From Taudactylus pleione (taxonomy: Eukaryota; Chordata; Amphibia; Anura; Myobatrachidae): DNA of 64,000 nt. The position numbers and the translations under genes were made by a program. The notes below the pieces were generated by a model. The model saw only the letters and a program-made list of their open reading frames with translations, was not told the DNA's origin and searched no databases. Position 1 is the stretch's first letter; every line of letters begins with the position of its first letter. The stretch lies in assembly GCA_031769625.1 (NCBI GenBank), contig JAUIMM010000699.1, positions 310,001 through 374,000 on the forward strand, in the 5' to 3' direction. Shown piece after piece: positions 25,501-35,971 of this stretch.

Positions 25501-26171
25501 CCATTTCACATCACATTTGTGGGTCTTGTTCTTCAAAACATTCGGTGAAATTTTGAGCTGTCTGTGTGTGCTAAAAGAGGAGATATCACAAACTATGCGC
25601 TTTTGTTGTTTCCATTGCTTTCAATACATTTTGGCCTAAAACGAGTATTTGCTGTTTTCTCTTAAATACAACATGGGAGAAAAACCATTTCACATCACAT
25701 TTGTGGGTCTTGTTCTTCAACACATTCGGTGAAATTTTGAGCTGTCTGTTTGCTACAAGAGGAGATATCACAAAGTATGCGCTTTTGTTGTTTTCATTGC
25801 TTTCAATGCATTTTGGCCTAAAACAACCATTTGCTGTTTTCTCTTAAATGCAACATGGGAGAAAAACCTTTTCACATAACATTTGTGGGTCTTGTTCTTC
25901 AACATATTCGGTGAAATTTTGAGCTGTCTGTGTTTGCTACAAGAGGAGATATCACAAAGTATGCGCTTTTGTTGTTTCCATTGCTTTCAATGCATTTTGG
26001 CCTAAAACGAGCATTTGCTGTTTTTTCTTAAACGCAACATGGGAGAAAAACCATTTCACATCACATTTGTGGGTCTTGTTCTTCAACACATTTGGTGAAA
26101 TTTTGAGCTGTCTGTGTTTGCTACAAGAGGAGATATCACAAAGTATGCGCTTTTGTTGTTTCCATTGCTTT
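15880..26171. repeat. tandem duplication of a 5146-bp block (28 monomers)
   Basis: Two adjacent, nearly identical copies, about 15880-21025 and 21026-26171. Markers at the 5146-bp offset include GAGCAATTGC at 16085/21231 and 19026/24172, and the 183-bp variant TATCACAACTATG near 19890/25036. I noticed only a few differences, such as TTGGTGAAAT at 19665 against TTGGAGAAAT at 24811. The 2941-bp period is nested inside each copy (2941 + 2205 = 5146). Confidence 0.85.
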
Positions 26172-27550
26172 CAATGCATTTTGGCCTAAAATGAGCATTC
26201 GATGTTTTTTCTTAAATGCAATATGGGAGAAAAACCATTTCACATCACATTTGTGGGTCTTGGTCTTCAACACATTTGGTGAAATTTTGAGCTGTCTGTG
26301 TTTGCTACAAGAGGAGATATCACAAAGTATGCGCTTTTGTTGTTTTCATTGCTTTCAATACATTTTGGCCTAAAACGAGCATTTGCTGTTTTCTCTTAAA
26401 TACAACATGGGAGAAAAACCATTTCACATCACATTTGTGGGTCTTGGTCTTCAACACATTTGGTGAAATTTTGAGCTGTCTGTGTTTGCTACAAGAGGAG
26501 ATATCACAAAGTATGCGCTTTTGTTGTTTCCATTGCTTTCAATGCATTTTGGCCTAAAATGAGCATTTGCTGTTTTTTCTTAAACGCAACATGGGAGAAA
26601 AACCATTTCTCATCACATTTGTGGGTCTTAATCTTCAACACATTTGGTGAAATTTTGAGCTGTCTGTGTTTGCTAAAAGAGGAGATAGAACAAAGTATGC
26701 GCTTTTGTTGTTTCCATTGCTTTCAATGTATTTTGGCCTAAAACGTGCATTTGCTGTTTTCTCTTAAACGCAACATGGGAGAAAAACTATTTCACATCAC
26801 ATTTGTGGGTCTTGGTCTTCAACACATTTGGTGAAATTTTGAGATGTCTGTGTTTGCTACAAGAGGAGATATCACAAAGTATGCGCTTTTGTTGTTTTCA
26901 TTGCTTTCAATGCATTTTGGCCTAAAACGAGGATTTGCTGTTTTCTCTTAAACGCAACATGGGAGAAAAACCATTTCACATCACATTTGTGGGTCTTGTT
27001 CTTCAAAACATTCGGTGAAATTTTGAGCTGTCTGTGTGTGCTAAAAGAGGAGATATCACAAACTATGCGCTTTTGTTGTTTCCATTGCTTTCAATACATT
27101 TTGGCCTAAAACGAGTATTTGCTGTTTTCTCTTAAATACAACATGGGAGAAAAACCATTTCACATCACATTTGTGGGTCTTGTTCTTCAACACATTCGGT
27201 GAAATTTTGAGCTGTCTGTTTGCTACAAGAGGAGATATCACAAAGTATGCGCTTTTGTTGTTTTCATTGCTTTCAATGCATTTTGGCCTAAAACAACCAT
27301 TTGCTGTTTTCTCTTAAATGCAACATGGGAGAAAAACCTTTTCACATAACATTTGTGGGTCTTGTTCTTCAACATATTCGGTGAAATTTTGAGCTGTCTG
27401 TGTTTGCTACAAGAGGAGATATCACAAAGTATGCGCTTTTGTTGTTTCCATTGCTTTCAATGCATTTTGGCCTAAAACGAGCATTTGCTGTTTTTTCTTA
27501 AACGCAACATGGGAGAAAAACCATTTCACATCACATTTGTGGGTCTTGGT
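25090..27550. repeat. partial repeat at 1470 bp (8 monomers)
   Basis: About 1 kb from 25090 recurs 1470 bp later at 26560, including the GAGATAGAAC variant, the CGAGGATTTG monomer and the CGAGTATTTG monomer. The match ends near 26070/27550. A 9-monomer offset (1654 bp) then links the GCATTCGATG monomers at about 26195 and 27849. Confidence 0.7.
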
Positions 27551-28199
27551 CTTCAACACATTTGGTGAAATTTTGAGCTGTCTGTTTTTGCTATTAGAGG
27601 AGATATCACAAAGAATGCGCTTCTGTTGTTTCCATTTCTTTCAATGCGTTTTGGCCTAAAACGAGCATTTGCTGTTTTATCTTAAATACAACATGGGAGA
27701 AAAACCATTTCACATCACATTTGTGGGTCTTGTTCTTCAACACATTTGGTGAAATTTTGAGCTGTCTGTGTTTGCTACAAGAGGAGATATCACAAAGTAT
27801 GCGCTTTTGTTGTTTCCATTGCTTTCAATGCATTTTGGCCTAAAATGAGCATTCGATGTTTTTTCTTAAATGCAATATGGGAGAAAAACCATTTCACATC
27901 ACATTTGTGGGTCTTGGTCTTCAACACATTTGGTGAAATTTTGAGCTGTCTGTGTTTGCTACAAGAGGAGATATCACAAAGTATGCGCTTTTGTTGTTTT
28001 CATTGCTTTCAATACATTTTGGCCTAAAACGAGCATTTGCTGTTTTCTCTTAAATACAACATGGGAGAAAAACCATTTCACATCACATTTGTGGGTCTTG
28101 GTCTTCAACACATTTGGTGAAATTTTGAGCTGTCTGTGTTTGCTACAAGAGGAGATAGAACAAAGTATGCGCTTTTGTTGTTTCCATTGCTTTCAATGT

Positions 28200-30470
28200 A
28201 TTTTGGCCTAAAACGTGCATTTGCTGTTTTCTCTTAAACGCAACATGGGAGAAAAACTATTTCACATCACATTTGTGGCTCTTGGTCTTCAACACATTTG
28301 GTGAAATTTTGAGATGTCTGTGTTTGCTACAAGAGGAGATATCACAAAGTATGCGCTTTTGTTGTTTTCATTGCTTTCAATGCATTTTGGCCTAAAACGA
28401 GGATTTGCTGTTTTCTCTTAAACGCAACATGGGAGAAAAACCATTTCACATCACATTTGTGGGTCTTGTTCTTCAAAACATTCGGTGAAATTTTGAGCTG
28501 TCTGTGTGTGCTAAAAGAGGAGATATCACAAACTATGTGCTTTTGTTGTTTCCATTGCTTTCAATGCATTTTGGCCTAATACGATCATTTGCTGTTTTTT
28601 CTTAAATGAAACATGGGAGAAAAACCATTTCACATCACATTTGTGGGTCTTGGTCTTCATCACATTTGGTGAAATTTTGAGCTGTCGGTGTTTGCTACAA
28701 GAGGAGATATCACAAAGTATGCGCTTTTGTTGTTTCCATTGCTTTCAATGCGTTTTGGCCTAAAACAAGCATTTGCTGTTTTCTCTTAAATACAACATGG
28801 GAGAAAAACCATTTCACATCACATTTGTGGGTCTTGTTCTTCAACACATTCGGTGAAATTTTGAGCTGTCTGTTTGCTACAAGAGGAGATATCACAAAGT
28901 ATGCACTTTTGTTGTTTTCATTGCTTTCAATGCATTTTGGCCTAAAACAACTATTTGCTGTTTTCTCTTAAATGCAACATGGGAGAAAAACCTTTTCACA
29001 TCACATTTGTGGGTCTTGTTCTTCAACACATTCGGTGAAATTTTGAGCTGTCTGTTTTTGCTACAAGAGGAGATATCACAAAGTATGCGCTTTTGTTGTT
29101 TCCATTGCTTTCAAATGCATTTTGACATAAAACGAGCATTTGCTGTTTTCTCTTAAACGCAACATGGGAGAAAAACCATTTCACATCACATTTGTGGGTC
29201 TTGTTCTTCAACACATTCGGTGAAATTTTGAGCTGTCTGTGTTTGCTACAAGAGGAGATATCACAAACTATGCGCTTTTGTTGGTTCCATTGCTTTCAAT
29301 GCATTTTGGCCTAAAATGTGCATTTGATGTTTTTTCTTAAATGCAATATGGGAGAAAAACCATTTCACATCACATTTGTGGGTCTTGGTCTTCAACACAT
29401 TTGGTGAAATTTTGAGCTGTCTGTGTTTGCTACAAGAGGAGATATCACAAAGTATGCGCTTTTGTTGTTTTCATTGCTTTCAATACATTTTGGCCTAAAA
29501 CGAGCATTTGCTGTTTTCTCTTAAATACAACATGGGAGAAAAACCATTTCACATCACATTTGTGGGTCTTGGTCTTCAACACATTTGGTGAAATTTTGAG
29601 CTGTCTGTGTTTGCTACAAGAGGAGATATCACAAAGTATGCGCTTTTGTTGTTTCCATTGCTTTCAATGCATTTTGGCCTAAAATGAGCATTTGCTGTTT
29701 TTTCTTAAATGCAACATGGGAGAAAACCATTTCACATCACATTTGTGGGTCTTGGTCTTCAACACATTTGTTGAAATTTTGAGATGTCTGTGTTAGCTAC
29801 AAGAGGAGATATCACAAAGTATGCGCTTTTGTTGTTTTCTTTGCTTTCAATGCATTTTGGCCTAAAATGAGCATTTGCTGTTTTCTCTTAAATGCAACAT
29901 GGTAGAAAAACCATTTCACATCACGTTTGTGGGTCTTGGTCTTCAACACATTCGGTGAAATTTTGAGCTGTCTGTGTTTGCTACAAGAGGAGATATCACA
30001 AACTATGCGCTTTTGTTGTTTCCATTGCTTTCAATACATTTTGGCCTAAAATGAGCATTTGCTGTTTTCTCTTAAACGCAACATGGGAGAAAAACCATTT
30101 CACATCACATTTGTGGGTCTTGTTCTTCAACACATTCAGTGAAATTTTGAGCTGTCTGTTTGCTACAAGAGGAGATTTTCACAAAGTATGCGCTTTTGTT
30201 GTTTCCATTGCTTTCAATGCATTTTGGCCTAAAACGAGCATTTGCTGTTTTTTCTTAAATGCAACATGGGAGAAAAACCATTTCACATCACATTTGTGGG
30301 TCTTGGTCTTCAACACATTCGGTGAAATTTTGAGCTGTCTGTGTTTGCTACAAGAGGAGATATCACAAAGTATGCGCTTTTGTTGTTTCCATTGCTTTCA
30401 ATGCATTTTGGCCTAAAACGAGCATTTGCTGTTTTTTCTTAAACGCAACATGGGAGAAAAACCATTTTAC
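28200..30470. repeat. satellite block of array 1 duplicated in array 2 at +16784 bp
   Basis: The monomer series from about 28200 to 30470 recurs at about 44985-47254. Shared rare variants include TGTGGCTCTTGG (28277/45061), GCTGTCGGTG, CCTAATACGATC, the 185-bp TTTTGACAT monomer and GGAGATTTTCAC. The two blocks lie on opposite sides of LINE copy 2. Confidence 0.8.
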
Positions 30471-32124
30471 ATCACATTTGTGGGTCTTGTTCTTCAACAT
30501 ATTCGGTGAAATTTTGAGCTGTCTGTGTTTGCTACAAGAGGAGATATCACAAAGTATGCGCTTTTGTTGTTTCCATTGCTTTCAATACATTTTGGCCTAA
30601 AACGAGCATTTGCTGTTTTCTCTTAAATACAACATGGGAGAAAAACCATTTCATATCACATTTGTGGGTCTTGTTCTTCAACACATTTGGTGAAATTTTG
30701 AGCTGTCTGTGATTGCTACAAGAGGAGATATCACAAAGTATGCGCTTTTGTTGTTTCCATTGCTTTCAATGCATTTTGACCTAAAACGAGAATTTGCTGT
30801 TTTTTCTTAAACGCAACATGGGAGAAAAACCATTTCACATCACCTTTGTGGGTCTTGGTCTTCAACACATTCGGTGAAATTTTGAGCTGTCTGTGTTTGC
30901 TACAAGAGGAGATATCACAAAGTATGCGCTTTTGTTGTTTCCATTGCTTTCAATGCATTTTGGCCTAAAACGAGCATTTGCTGTTTATTCTTAAACGCAA
31001 CATGGGAGAAAAACCATTTCACATCACATTTGTGGGTCTTGGTCTTCAACACATTTGGTGAAATTTTGAGCTGTCTGTTTTTGCTATTAGAGGAGATATC
31101 ACAAAGAATGTGCTTCTGTTGTTTCCATTTCTTTCAATGCGTTTTGGCCTAAAACGAGCATTTGCTGTTTTCTCTTAAATACAACATGGGAGAAAAACCA
31201 TTTCATATCACATTTGTGGGTCTTGTTCTTCAACACATTCGGTGAAATTTTGAGCTGTCTGTTTGATACAAGAGGAGATATCACAAAGTATGCGCTTTTG
31301 TTGTTTTCATTGCTTTCAATGCATTTTGGCCTAAAACAACCATTTGCTGTTTTCTCTTAAACGCAACATGGGAGAAAAACCTTTTCACATCACATTTGTG
31401 GGTCTTGTTCTTCAACATATTCAGTGAAATTTTGAGCTGTCTGTGTTTGCTACAAGAGGAGATATCACAAAGTATGCGCTTTTGTTGTTTTCATTGCTTT
31501 CAATGCATTTTGGCCTAAAACAACCATTTGCTGTTTTCTCTTAAATGCAACATGGGAGAAAAACCTTTTCACATAACATTTGTGGGTCTTGTTCTTCAAC
31601 ACATTCGGTGAAATTTTGAGCTGTCTGTTTTTGCTACAATAGGAGATATCACAAAGTATGCGCTTTTGTTGTTTCCATTGCTTTCAATGCATTTTGACCT
31701 AAAATGAGCATTTGTTGTTTTCTCTTCAACGCAACATGGGAGAAAAACCATTTCACATCACATTTGTGGGTCTTGTTCTTCAACACATTTGGTGAAATTT
31801 TGAGCTGTCTGTGTTTGCTACAAGAGGAGATATCACAAAGTATGCGCTTTTGTTGTTTCCATTGCTTTCAATGCATTTTGGCCTAAAATGAGCATTTGAT
31901 GTTTTTTCTTAAACGCAATATGGGAGAAAAACCATTTCATATCACATTTGTGGGTCTTGGTCTTCAACACATTTTTTAAAATTTTGAGCTGTCTGTGTTT
32001 GCTACAAGAGGAGATATCACAAAGTATGCGCTTTTGTTGTTTCCATTGCTTTCAATGCGTTTTGGCCTAAAACGAGCATTTGCTGTTTTCTCTTAAACGC
32101 AACATGGGAGAAAAACCATTTCAC

Positions 32125-32145
32125 ATCACTTTTGTGGGTAATGCT
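32125..32145 (+). other. 3' junction of LINE copy 2 with satellite (inferred nick site)
   Basis: Satellite CACTTTTGTGGGT ends at 32139 and the element 3' end (plus strand AATGCTTTTTT) begins at 32140. For a minus-strand element, the primer for reverse transcription would be the plus-strand 3' end, so the first nick is inferred after GTGGGT. The CACTTTT variant here is rarer than the usual CACATTT. Confidence 0.85.
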
Positions 32146-32563
32146 TTTTTATTAAAATCTTGCAACGCATGAATAAATAAATAATACATAAAATTTGCAT
32201 TGCGAAACAAATAAGCTTGCTACATACAAAGCATCAAGATGTCAAATATACAGGATAATATCCTCATCATAATAATTAAACATTATTAGAAAACACAGAA
32301 CCTCATTCACGCCACTCATTCTTACCACCCAGACGAGACAGAGTGCCAACACCTCCACCAAACTATCTATATTCAAAATTAACCCCCGACCCTGAGCTAC
32401 CTATCACCAACACTAACTCCATATCAGCATAGAGAAAATAAACTGAGCTGCTTAGGCATATGTAAAACCATTCTTCAAAACGAAACAAAGTCCAAAAAAC
32501 TACCCGAAAAATGTGAAAGAACAGGAAGCACCAGTATGAACGGAAGAGGCTGTCAGCCACCCA
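32140..32563 (-). other. 3'UTR of LINE copy 2 (424 nt)
   Basis: Between the ORF2 stop TAG (32566-32564) and the satellite. Its last 100 nt are very AT-rich, with TAAATAAATAA-type runs on the plus strand near 32172. A sense-strand AATAAA lies at 32153-32148, only 8 nt from the element end, so it may belong to the recognition tail rather than act as a usual polyadenylation signal. A 65-codon open frame (32363-32560) shows no recognisable domain and I treat it as chance. Confidence 0.75.
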
Positions 32564-35500
32564 CTAAGGGGGTTTCAGGTGTCTCCACCTCCTTGACCAC
32601 CCAACGGCATCTAACCTCCTCCTGTCCATTTCCATCAGACTTCCAACCTCGTGAAGAATGAAACGCGTCACCACCTCACAGGGAAGGATTTTACTTCTAG
32701 TCGTTACTAAACACCGTGCACTCCACGTGTGATATCTGACCACTAAGCTAACTATAAAAATAGTGACCAAATCATAACGCCCAAAACCTTTGAATGCCCC
32801 ATAAGCCCACTCAGGGTAACTGAGCCCCGAAAGGCACGGGATGCGTAAAGCGTTTGAGACCCTTCTATAAACTTCGATGTTAAAGGAACATTCACACAGG
32901 AAGTGGTCCATGGTCTCCTCCACCCCCAGACATTCCTCACGTGGACAACCACGATCACCGGCACTTCGCCACCTGATGTGCCCCCTAACATAGAGTCTTC
33001 CTTGGAAGGAGAGCCAGGCAAGGTCCCTATACTTCAGTGGGATTCTTTCTGAGCAAATCAAAGAGATCCCATTTGAGCAAACCTCGCCTGGGCAGTCCCT
33101 TAGTGTCAGCGGTGCGTAGAAGTGAGCCCGCAAAATGCCTTTCTCCAACTCCCTTCTAGAAAGGGTTTTGACATCACTCACTGCCACTCCCCATTGCCTT
33201 GTCACTCTCAAGCACTGAATGACATAGATCGGAAGAGCACCGGACCTGCCTCTGAAGGTTTTCACATGGCCCCCATCATACCAGAGCTCAAGGAAAGGGG
33301 ACACCCAAGCCCTAAAGCTCTCTACCCACCAAGGAGGAGCCTCCAAAAATAGGCTTCCAAGATTGAGCTTAATAAAAGTTGTGGCAAAAAAGACCACTGG
33401 ATTGACCATGCCAAATCCACCTTCTTTCCTTGGTCTGTAGGTTATACCTCTTTTAACAATGTTCATCCCATTCCCCCAAAACAAGAGGAAGAACAAGGAT
33501 GACACTTTAGACCACAAAGACCGTGGCAAGAAACACACATAACTGACATAAAGAAATATGGGAACCAGAAAGGTTTTGCACAGGTGAACCCTTTCCCTGT
33601 AAGAGAACTGCCAAGTTCTCCAGGACTGCACTTTCCTGTTGGCTTCCTCTATCCTCCTCTCCCAATTTCGAGTGGCATAATCACCACGGTCAAATGTGAT
33701 GCCTAGAATTTTGATCTGAGGACTTGCCCGGGGGAGGCTATCCGGAAGGTCAAACTCGTCGCCTTCCTCCCCCATCCAGAAAGCTTCACATTTATCTTGG
33801 TTTACTCTGGAGCACGAGGCTTCAGAGTAGTCGGAGATCAGGTGTTCCATGCACTGCGCCTCTGCCACGGAGGACAAGACCACAGTGACATCATCCGCGT
33901 AGGCCACTACTCTCAAAGGAGCCTCTGGGCCCAGCTGCACCCCCCTCAACGCACTACAACCAATCCTCCTGATGAAGGGATCAATCGCAAACACGTATAA
34001 GAGGGGGCTCAGGGGGCATCCCTGACGGACACCAGAGTCAACCCTGAAAGCAGGACCCACCCAACCATTGACAAGCGGGAAGCTCTCGGCCTGATTGTAC
34101 AGAACACGAAGCCAATTCACCACCCTCACCGGAATACCATACCATTCCAGAACAGCCCACAAGTACTTGTGATTCACCCGGTCAAAAGCCTTGGACTGGT
34201 CCAATGCCAGTAAGTACTTACCCCACCTCTCAGCACGGCATCGCTCTATGGCCTCCCGGACGCCAAGGACAGCACTAAACGTGCTACGGCCCTTCACAGT
34301 GCAGTGCTGAGACGAGGACAGCACCAGCCCGGAAATTTCCATCAGCCGATTGAACAGTATTTTTGCCAGAATCTTTCTATCCGTATTAAGAAGAGCGATG
34401 GGGCGCCAGTTCTCAATACGGGACGGGTCCTTACCTTTTGATAGCAATATGAGGGCAGAAGACCTCATGGAGGGAGGGAGCAATCCCTCACCCAGGCACT
34501 CATTATATACTTCCATGAGGTGGGGAGCCAAGATGTCCCTGAAAGCTTTAAAGAATTCGGATGTCAAACCATCCGGTCCTGGAGATTTTTTTTTTGACAA
34601 GCCGTCTATAGCTCTCTTGACTTCTTCTGTTGTCACATCGCTGCCCAAGGAGTCAAAAGAGACATCAAGCTTCACAAGCCCCGGTGTCCCCCTCAGAAAA
34701 GACTCCATCCTCTCACTAATGAGTGGCTGCTCAGACAGAAGGTCGGAGTAAAAGGACCCGATGACTCCCAAGATACCCTCCCTGTCCTCACAGAGAGTAC
34801 CCAGTTCATCATACAGGCCCCTAACCTCCCTCAAATCGACCGATTTCCTGCAACTCTGGTAAGGATCAGGCGAGTGGTATTTACCATAATCCCTCTCCAG
34901 AACCAAGGAAGCCAGACGATCGTACTGATGCTCCCTCAGCTGAGCTTTCACCCGGGAGATATCCCCACTATCTCCACCCTCAGAGATCAAGAAATCTAGT
35001 TTCTTTCTCAAGCTCTGGTAGACGCACCGTTTTCTCAAGTTTTTATGAGCTATAAGCCTCTGAAAAAACCTCCGAGTTCTTTTTTTGCACTCTTCCCACC
35101 ACTCAGATCTAGTCCAACCAGCCTCCAGAAGTGTCTCCTGTAGTTGAAAGAAGTCCCTAAAGGACTGGCTAACACTCTCCTCCTTCAGAAGTTCAGAGTT
35201 CAAACGCCAAAGGCCCCGCCCTTTCTGAGGGGATTCTGAGGCATTCAACGCGACACTCAGACAAACGTGATCGGAAAATTCTACTGCCCTTGCCTCAAGA
35301 GGCAAAGTTTTCAAACTTTCCTTAACAAAAAACCTATCTATCCTAGACCTACGACTACCACAAAAGTATGTGTACCCCATGAGGTCTGGACTATGGCGAA
35401 TATGCACATCGACCAGGCCAGCTTCCCTAATCATGCTAACTAAGAACCTAGCATCATAGCCCAGGGTTGACTTTGCACCCCCCCTGTCTTTGGGCCTCAC

Positions 35501-35941
35501 AATGGTATTAAAGTCACCACCAAAGACAACTTGCCGGGCTGTAAAAAGGAATGGCTTTATCAGCCCAAAGAGGCACTTCCTATCCCAGGCCGACTGCGGT
35601 CCATAGATGTTGATCAACCTGAGATCATGCCCCCTTAGGCTAATATCCAAAACCATACACCTACCTACCTGTAGCTCCATAATCTTGTGTACAGTTACCA
35701 TGCCGGAAAAAAGTACCGCCACCCCACCGTACGGCTCGGCCGCAAGCGACCAGAAGGACGGACCACGCCTCCACTGGCTTTTGGCCCTGCGAAGTGTGGA
35801 CAAATCCCCTATTCTGGTCTCTTGCAAAAACAAAAAGTCAACATCAATTGTGTTGAAAAAAGAAAAGGCCATATAGCGAGCACGCTCGGAAAGAACGGAA
35901 GCCACATTAATGGTGGCACATCGTATAGGATGGGGATCCAT
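32564..35941 (-). CDS. LINE copy 2 ORF2: APE endonuclease / reverse transcriptase, 1125 aa, intact
   Basis: Endonuclease plus reverse transcriptase for target-primed integration. Endonuclease motifs are at the same residues as in copy 1: N12, E41 in LQET, GDFN at 142-145, SRID and SDH. The reverse transcriptase motifs include NWRPI, ALDQSKAFD, GVRQGCPLSPLLY (consensus proline present) and YADD at 681-684 (33901-33890). The C-terminal zinc motif CPREECLG...H...C is complete. Length equals copy 1, and over the first 115 residues I count about 12 differences, roughly 90% identity. The ATG has A at -3 and G at +4; the stop is TAG. All catalytic residues I can identify are present, so this ORF2 is the better candidate for an active enzyme. 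Confidence 0.97.
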   Translation of the reverse strand: MDPHPIRCATINVASVLSERARYMAFSFFNTIDVDFLFLQETRIGDLSTLRRAKSQWRRGPSFWSLAAEPYGGVAVLFSGMVTVHKIMELQVGRCMVLDISLRGHDLRLINIYGPQSAWDRKCLFGLIKPFLFTARQVVFGGDFNTIVRPKDRGGAKSTLGYDARFLVSMIREAGLVDVHIRHSPDLMGYTYFCGSRRSRIDRFFVKESLKTLPLEARAVEFSDHVCLSVALNASESPQKGRGLWRLNSELLKEESVSQSFRDFFQLQETLLEAGWTRSEWWEECKKRTRRFFQRLIAHKNLRKRCVYQSLRKKLDFLISEGGDSGDISRVKAQLREHQYDRLASLVLERDYGKYHSPDPYQSCRKSVDLREVRGLYDELGTLCEDREGILGVIGSFYSDLLSEQPLISERMESFLRGTPGLVKLDVSFDSLGSDVTTEEVKRAIDGLSKKKSPGPDGLTSEFFKAFRDILAPHLMEVYNECLGEGLLPPSMRSSALILLSKGKDPSRIENWRPIALLNTDRKILAKILFNRLMEISGLVLSSSQHCTVKGRSTFSAVLGVREAIERCRAERWGKYLLALDQSKAFDRVNHKYLWAVLEWYGIPVRVVNWLRVLYNQAESFPLVNGWVGPAFRVDSGVRQGCPLSPLLYVFAIDPFIRRIGCSALRGVQLGPEAPLRVVAYADDVTVVLSSVAEAQCMEHLISDYSEASCSRVNQDKCEAFWMGEEGDEFDLPDSLPRASPQIKILGITFDRGDYATRNWERRIEEANRKVQSWRTWQFSYRERVHLCKTFLVPIFLYVSYVCFLPRSLWSKVSSLFFLLFWGNGMNIVKRGITYRPRKEGGFGMVNPVVFFATTFIKLNLGSLFLEAPPWWVESFRAWVSPFLELWYDGGHVKTFRGRSGALPIYVIQCLRVTRQWGVAVSDVKTLSRRELEKGILRAHFYAPLTLRDCPGEVCSNGISLICSERIPLKYRDLAWLSFQGRLYVRGHIRWRSAGDRGCPREECLGVEETMDHFLCECSFNIEVYRRVSNALRIPCLSGLSYPEWAYGAFKGFGRYDLVTIFIVSLVVRYHTWSARCLVTTRSKILPCEVVTRFILHEVGSLMEMDRRRLDAVGWSRRWRHLKPP

Positions 35942-35971
35942 AATTCCAGATTATAGAGGTAGGACTCCATC
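35942..35971 (-). promoter_or_regulatory. ORF1-ORF2 spacer of copy 2, possible re-initiation region
   Basis: These 30 nt lie between the ORF1 stop TAA (35974-35972) and the ORF2 ATG. ORF2 is in the same frame as the C-terminal part of ORF1, and a second in-frame TAA is at 35953-35951. ATGGAG, CTCTATAATCT and the final TATGG are conserved with copy 1, although the ORF1 codons just upstream are poorly conserved. This suggests the spacer itself matters for ORF2 translation (inference). Confidence 0.5.

Larger units (their letters stand above)
6788..32139. repeat. satellite array 1, about 138 monomers of about 184 bp
   Basis: Continuous head-to-tail repeats. The marker AGATATCACAAA recurs at 6841, 7025, 7209 and 7393, exactly 184 bp apart. 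Each monomer contains, in order, GAGATATCACAAAGTATGCG, CATTGCTTTCAATGC, TTTTGGCCTAAAA, CATGGGAGAAAAACCATTTC, TTTGTGGGTCTT, TTCAACACATT and GAAATTTTGAGCTGTCTGTG. Length variants of 182 bp (CTGTCTGTTTGCTAC, minus GT), 183 bp (TATCACAACTATG) and 185 bp (TTTCAAATGCATTTTGACAT) are common. I found no unrelated insertion inside the array. Short open frames recur on both strands, but they are by-products of the repeat. The function is unknown; the size and higher-order structure would suit a centromeric or pericentromeric satellite (inference). Confidence 0.97.

Noticed and set aside
6788..32139. CRISPR-like array, given regular direct repeats
   Set aside because: The whole 184-bp unit is repeated and there are no unique spacers. 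The context is eukaryotic satellite with LINEs.
32363..32560. 65-codon frame in the 3'UTR of copy 2, rich in Phe and Leu
   Set aside because: It lies after the ORF2 stop, has no counterpart visible in copy 1, and its composition follows the AT-rich sequence.
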